DNA of 9,237 nt from Bacteroidota bacterium (GTDB lineage Bacteria > Bacteroidota > Bacteroidia > Flavobacteriales > Flavobacteriaceae). A model generated the notes under the pieces. The model worked only from the letters and a program-made list of their open reading frames with translations. It had not been told where the DNA came from and did not search any database. Positions 6,787-9,237 of the stretch are shown here, in pieces. Both the position numbers and the translations under genes were made by a program. The DNA lies in assembly GCA_023427845.1 (NCBI GenBank), contig JAEYZX010000149.1:1-9237 (forward strand), read 5' to 3'. The stretch's first letter is position 1, and each line of letters begins with the position of its first letter.

Positions 6787-6794
6787 TAAATTTG
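6787..6794 (+). promoter_or_regulatory. -7 promoter element of the OstA-like gene
   Basis: TAAATTTG is an exact TAnnTTTG, 15 bases before the TTG at 6810. The only nearby TTG (6772-6774) is too close to serve as a normal -33 box. The A-rich run between the element and the start would be the short leader. Together with the opposed element at 6704-6711 it makes this gap a divergent promoter region. Confidence 0.55.
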
Positions 6795-6809
6795 AAAAAA
6801 AATTATCAA

Positions 6810-8441
6810 TTGAGGAAGTACTTTTTTTTCACGCTGATGAGCCTTGCATTTCTCTATTCGTATACTTCTCACGCACAGGCAAAAAAAAGAATTATCATTG
6901 AAAATGCCGATTATTCGGAGCGTAATGAAGCCGAAATTCCAGGTGCCATTCTCGCTTCGGGAAACGTACGCGTAAACCACGACGGCGTCATCATCACGTG
7001 CAATAAAGCCTATATTTTTACCGAGGAAAATTACCTCAAGGCATTTGGCGATGTACATATGGTTCAGGGCGATACGCTTTATATGGACAGCAAGTATGCC
7101 GAATACAATGCCGATACCAAGCAGGCGTTTGCATCCGGAAGTGTATCGATGCGATCACCCGACATGACTTTGGTTACCGATACGCTGCATTTTGACCGCA
7201 ACATCCAACAGGCGTATTACAATACCAATGGCCGCATTACGAACAAGGAAAATGTGCTGACAAGCAAGGCCGGACGCTATTACGTCCCACAAAAGAAATT
7301 TTCGTTCCGTACGGCAGTAACAATCACGAATCCGGAATATGTCGTAAAATCGAATCATCTCGACTATTACAACAATTCGGGGCACTCGTATTTGTTCGGA
7401 CCTTCAACAATTACGAGCAAAGAAAATTATATCTATACCGAAAAAGGTTTTTACGACAGCAAAAACAATGTCGGGCATTTTCTAAGGCGATCGTACATCA
7501 AATACAACGACCGCTTAATTGAAGGCGACAGCCTGTATTATGACAGAACCCGCGAATTTGCATCGGCGACGAACAACGTCAAAGTCACCGATTCGATCAA
7601 TCGCGGTGTCGTGAAAGGACATTATGGCGAAGTATATCGCAAACTCGATTCGATGTACGTCACAAAGCGGGCAGTTGCGATAAATTTTGTCGAAAACGAT
7701 TCGGTTTACATTCACGGCAAAAGACTGATGGTGACGGGAAAACCTGAAAACCGTATTGTCCGTGCGTTCAACAACGCGAGGTTCTACAAAACCGATATGA
7801 GCGGAAAATGTGATTCGATTCACTCCAGCCAATTCAGTGGGCTCACGCAATTGATTGGCCGTCCAGTGCTTTGGAACATGGAAAACCAGATGACGGGCGA
7901 CGTAATGCACCTTATCAGCAATACCAAAACCGAAAAACTCGACTCGCTGAAAGTGCTCGACAACGCATTCATAATAGCAAAAGATACGGTCGGAACCGGT
8001 TTTAACCAGGTTAAGGGACAACATTTGTTTGGAAAATTCCGCGATAATAAATTGTATGAGGTCGATATTGTAAAAAACGTTGAAATCATCTATTACATGC
8101 GTGACGACGACCAGCAGCTATTCGGCATCGACAAAGGTGTAGGAAGCAAAATAAACATGACGCTCGAAGACAATAAAATCGATGTCCTGACGCTCTTTAA
8201 TCCCGACAGTGAAATTTTTCCTGAGGAAGAAATACCCGAAAATGCGAGGAAATTGCGTGGTTTCGTATGGCGCGGCGATGAACGAATTCGGACCAAAGAC
8301 GACATTTTCCCTGCCGAAGAAAATGAAATGAACGAGAAAATCATCCGCGAAAGCGCCGCCGAAATGGCCAAAGAAAACGTCCCGATGGAAATCAGGAAAG
8401 AAACCCTCGACTACGACAAAAACAACCCGACAAAGCAATAG
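6810..8441 (+). CDS. OstA/LptA-like envelope biogenesis protein
   Basis: 543 residues from a proposed TTG start. The protein opens MRKYFFFTLMSLAFL and ends its signal peptide at SHAQA (about 20-24), so it is exported. The mature part begins with an OstA-type motif: GAILASGNVRVNHDGVIITC (45-64) then GDVHMVQGDTLYMD (80-93). A repeating DTLYxD / xxAxGxV hairpin pattern follows, at roughly residues 88, 124, 155, 182, 212, 240 and 273, as expected for the stacked beta-jellyroll of the LptA/LptD-N family. The C-terminus (about 465-543) is acidic and rich in Glu and Lys. No membrane beta-barrel is evident, so it is not a full LptD. It probably acts in the periplasm in lipopolysaccharide transport, inferred from family. 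The frame extends to an ATG at 6759, but that prefix contains the -7 element and would bury the signal peptide. Confidence 0.85.
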   Translation: MRKYFFFTLMSLAFLYSYTSHAQAKKRIIIENADYSERNEAEIPGAILASGNVRVNHDGVIITCNKAYIFTEENYLKAFGDVHMVQGDTLYMDSKYAEYNADTKQAFASGSVSMRSPDMTLVTDTLHFDRNIQQAYYNTNGRITNKENVLTSKAGRYYVPQKKFSFRTAVTITNPEYVVKSNHLDYYNNSGHSYLFGPSTITSKENYIYTEKGFYDSKNNVGHFLRRSYIKYNDRLIEGDSLYYDRTREFASATNNVKVTDSINRGVVKGHYGEVYRKLDSMYVTKRAVAINFVENDSVYIHGKRLMVTGKPENRIVRAFNNARFYKTDMSGKCDSIHSSQFSGLTQLIGRPVLWNMENQMTGDVMHLISNTKTEKLDSLKVLDNAFIIAKDTVGTGFNQVKGQHLFGKFRDNKLYEVDIVKNVEIIYYMRDDDQQLFGIDKGVGSKINMTLEDNKIDVLTLFNPDSEIFPEEEIPENARKLRGFVWRGDERIRTKDDIFPAEENEMNEKIIRESAAEMAKENVPMEIRKETLDYDKNNPTKQ

Positions 8442-8456
8442 AGTCAGCACAATTGA

Positions 8457-8472
8457 CAACTTTGCACCTTTG
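8457..8472 (+). promoter_or_regulatory. Tandem -7-like elements before the aminotransferase
   Basis: CAACTTTG (8457-8464) and CACCTTTG (8465-8472) are abutting octamers, each one base away from TAnnTTTG. They lie in the 47-base gap after the OstA-like gene. The second is 16 bases before the ATG. They suggest that the aminotransferase has its own promoter in addition to possible read-through. Confidence 0.35.
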
Positions 8473-8488
8473 CGAGAAAATATATCAA

Positions 8489-9237
8489 ATGAATTCCGAT
8501 TTTATAAAATACCAGGCGCAAACATCGCCTTATCCGCTTGGCATGGAAGTTTCCCACGCCGACGGTTCCTATATTTACGATACCAGCGGAAAAAAACACC
8601 TTGACTTTGTTGCCGGCGTTTCGGCGATTTCACTTGGCCATAAAAACGAAAAAGTCAACAACGCAATAAAGGACCAGCTTGATAAATATTCACATGTGAT
8701 GGTTTACGGCGAATATTCGCAAAGCCCCGCAGTTGAATACTGCAAACTGCTTGCGGGCCTGCTTCCCAAGCCTCTTGATAAAACGTACCTCGTGAATTCC
8801 GGTACCGAGGCCACCGAGGGCGCACTAAAACTCGCCCGCCGCGTAACCGGCCGCACGCAACTGATTTCGTGCCATAACGCCTATCATGGGAATACGATGG
8901 GATCGATGAGCGTAATGGGATTTGAGGAACGCAAAAAACCTTTCGGGCCATTGGTACCTGATGTCGATTTCATAACCTTCAACAATCTAGACGACATTCA
9001 GAAAATCACTGATAAAACCGCGGGGATCATTCTTGAAAGCATTCAGGGCGGGGCGGGATTTATCGAGCCACAGAATAATTTCTTCAAAAAGGTTCGGGAG
9101 AGATGTACGGAGGTCGGCGCACTGATGATCGTCGACGAAATCCAGCCCGGATTTGGACGGACTGGAAAATTATTCGGGTTTGAACACTATGGCGTGGTTC
9201 CCGACGTTATCATCCTGGGCAAAGGCATGGGCGGCGG
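8489..9237 (+). CDS. Class III PLP-dependent aminotransferase (3' partial)
   Basis: 249 complete codons and two bases of the next are visible from the ATG at 8489; the frame is open to the window end. This is a fold-type I, class III (ArgD/ornithine-type) aminotransferase. Visible landmarks are the N-terminal YIYDTSGKKHLDFVAGVS (28-45), the phosphate-binding NSGTEA (103-108), the ring-stacking HNAYHG (129-134), LESIQGGAGFIEP (182-194), the cofactor-binding Asp 216 in VDEIQPGFGRTG (215-226), and LGKGMGGG with the PLP Schiff-base Lys 245 at the very end. The usual DEVQTG is DEIQPG here. It transfers an amino group between an omega-amine or acetylornithine-like donor and 2-oxoglutarate or pyruvate, but the missing C-terminal half prevents naming a substrate. 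It follows the OstA-like gene after 47 bases on the same strand. Confidence 0.9.
   Translation, partial: MNSDFIKYQAQTSPYPLGMEVSHADGSYIYDTSGKKHLDFVAGVSAISLGHKNEKVNNAIKDQLDKYSHVMVYGEYSQSPAVEYCKLLAGLLPKPLDKTYLVNSGTEATEGALKLARRVTGRTQLISCHNAYHGNTMGSMSVMGFEERKKPFGPLVPDVDFITFNNLDDIQKITDKTAGIILESIQGGAGFIEPQNNFFKKVRERCTEVGALMIVDEIQPGFGRTGKLFGFEHYGVVPDVIILGKGMGG

Noticed and set aside
7515..8024. Minus-strand ORF opposite the OstA-like gene
   Set aside because: Antisense shadow of a gene supported by its signal peptide and repeat pattern.

Overview
The window looks like chromosomal DNA from a member of the Bacteroidota, most likely the family Flavobacteriaceae. The support is three matches to the TAnnTTTG -7 promoter element of that phylum placed 4 to 20 bases before likely starts, no obvious Shine-Dalgarno sites, a Bacteroidota-type OstA-like protein, and a RelA/SpoT protein and a Fur-family protein of the kind found there. 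The DNA is intermediate in GC and tightly packed. I see no phage, transposase, CRISPR array, tRNA or rRNA.

From left to right: (1) the 3' end of a serine hydrolase with a DUF3471 tail (1-357); (2) a structured, hairpin-rich gap (358-524); (3) a bifunctional (p)ppGpp synthetase/hydrolase (525-2747); (4) a Fur-family regulator with a near-leaderless promoter (2808-3281); (5) a gap with a folded, probably repetitive element and a heptanucleotide tandem array (3282-3474); (6) adenylosuccinate synthetase purA (3475-4746); (7) a short gap between convergent genes with a large imperfect inverted repeat (4747-4835); (8) on the minus strand, a secreted GH13 alpha-amylase-type enzyme (4836-6683); (9) a divergent promoter region (6684-6809); (10) an OstA/LptA-like envelope protein (6810-8441); (11) the first 249 codons of a class III aminotransferase, cut by the window end (8489-9237).

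The spoT-fur-purA block is a housekeeping and stress cluster. (p)ppGpp turnover, metal-responsive repression and the first committed step of AMP synthesis sit side by side, and PurA is a known (p)ppGpp target in other bacteria. The OstA-like protein probably serves lipopolysaccharide export or outer-membrane biogenesis. The amylase is a lone secreted glycan-degrading enzyme with no Sus-type transporter or regulator in view.

I found no convincing new multi-gene system. The most interesting material is non-coding: three of the intergenic gaps hold structured or repetitive elements that look like dispersed flavobacterial repeats. The promoter motifs also argue that the longest-ORF starts of three genes are wrong: spoT, the amylase and the OstA-like gene.
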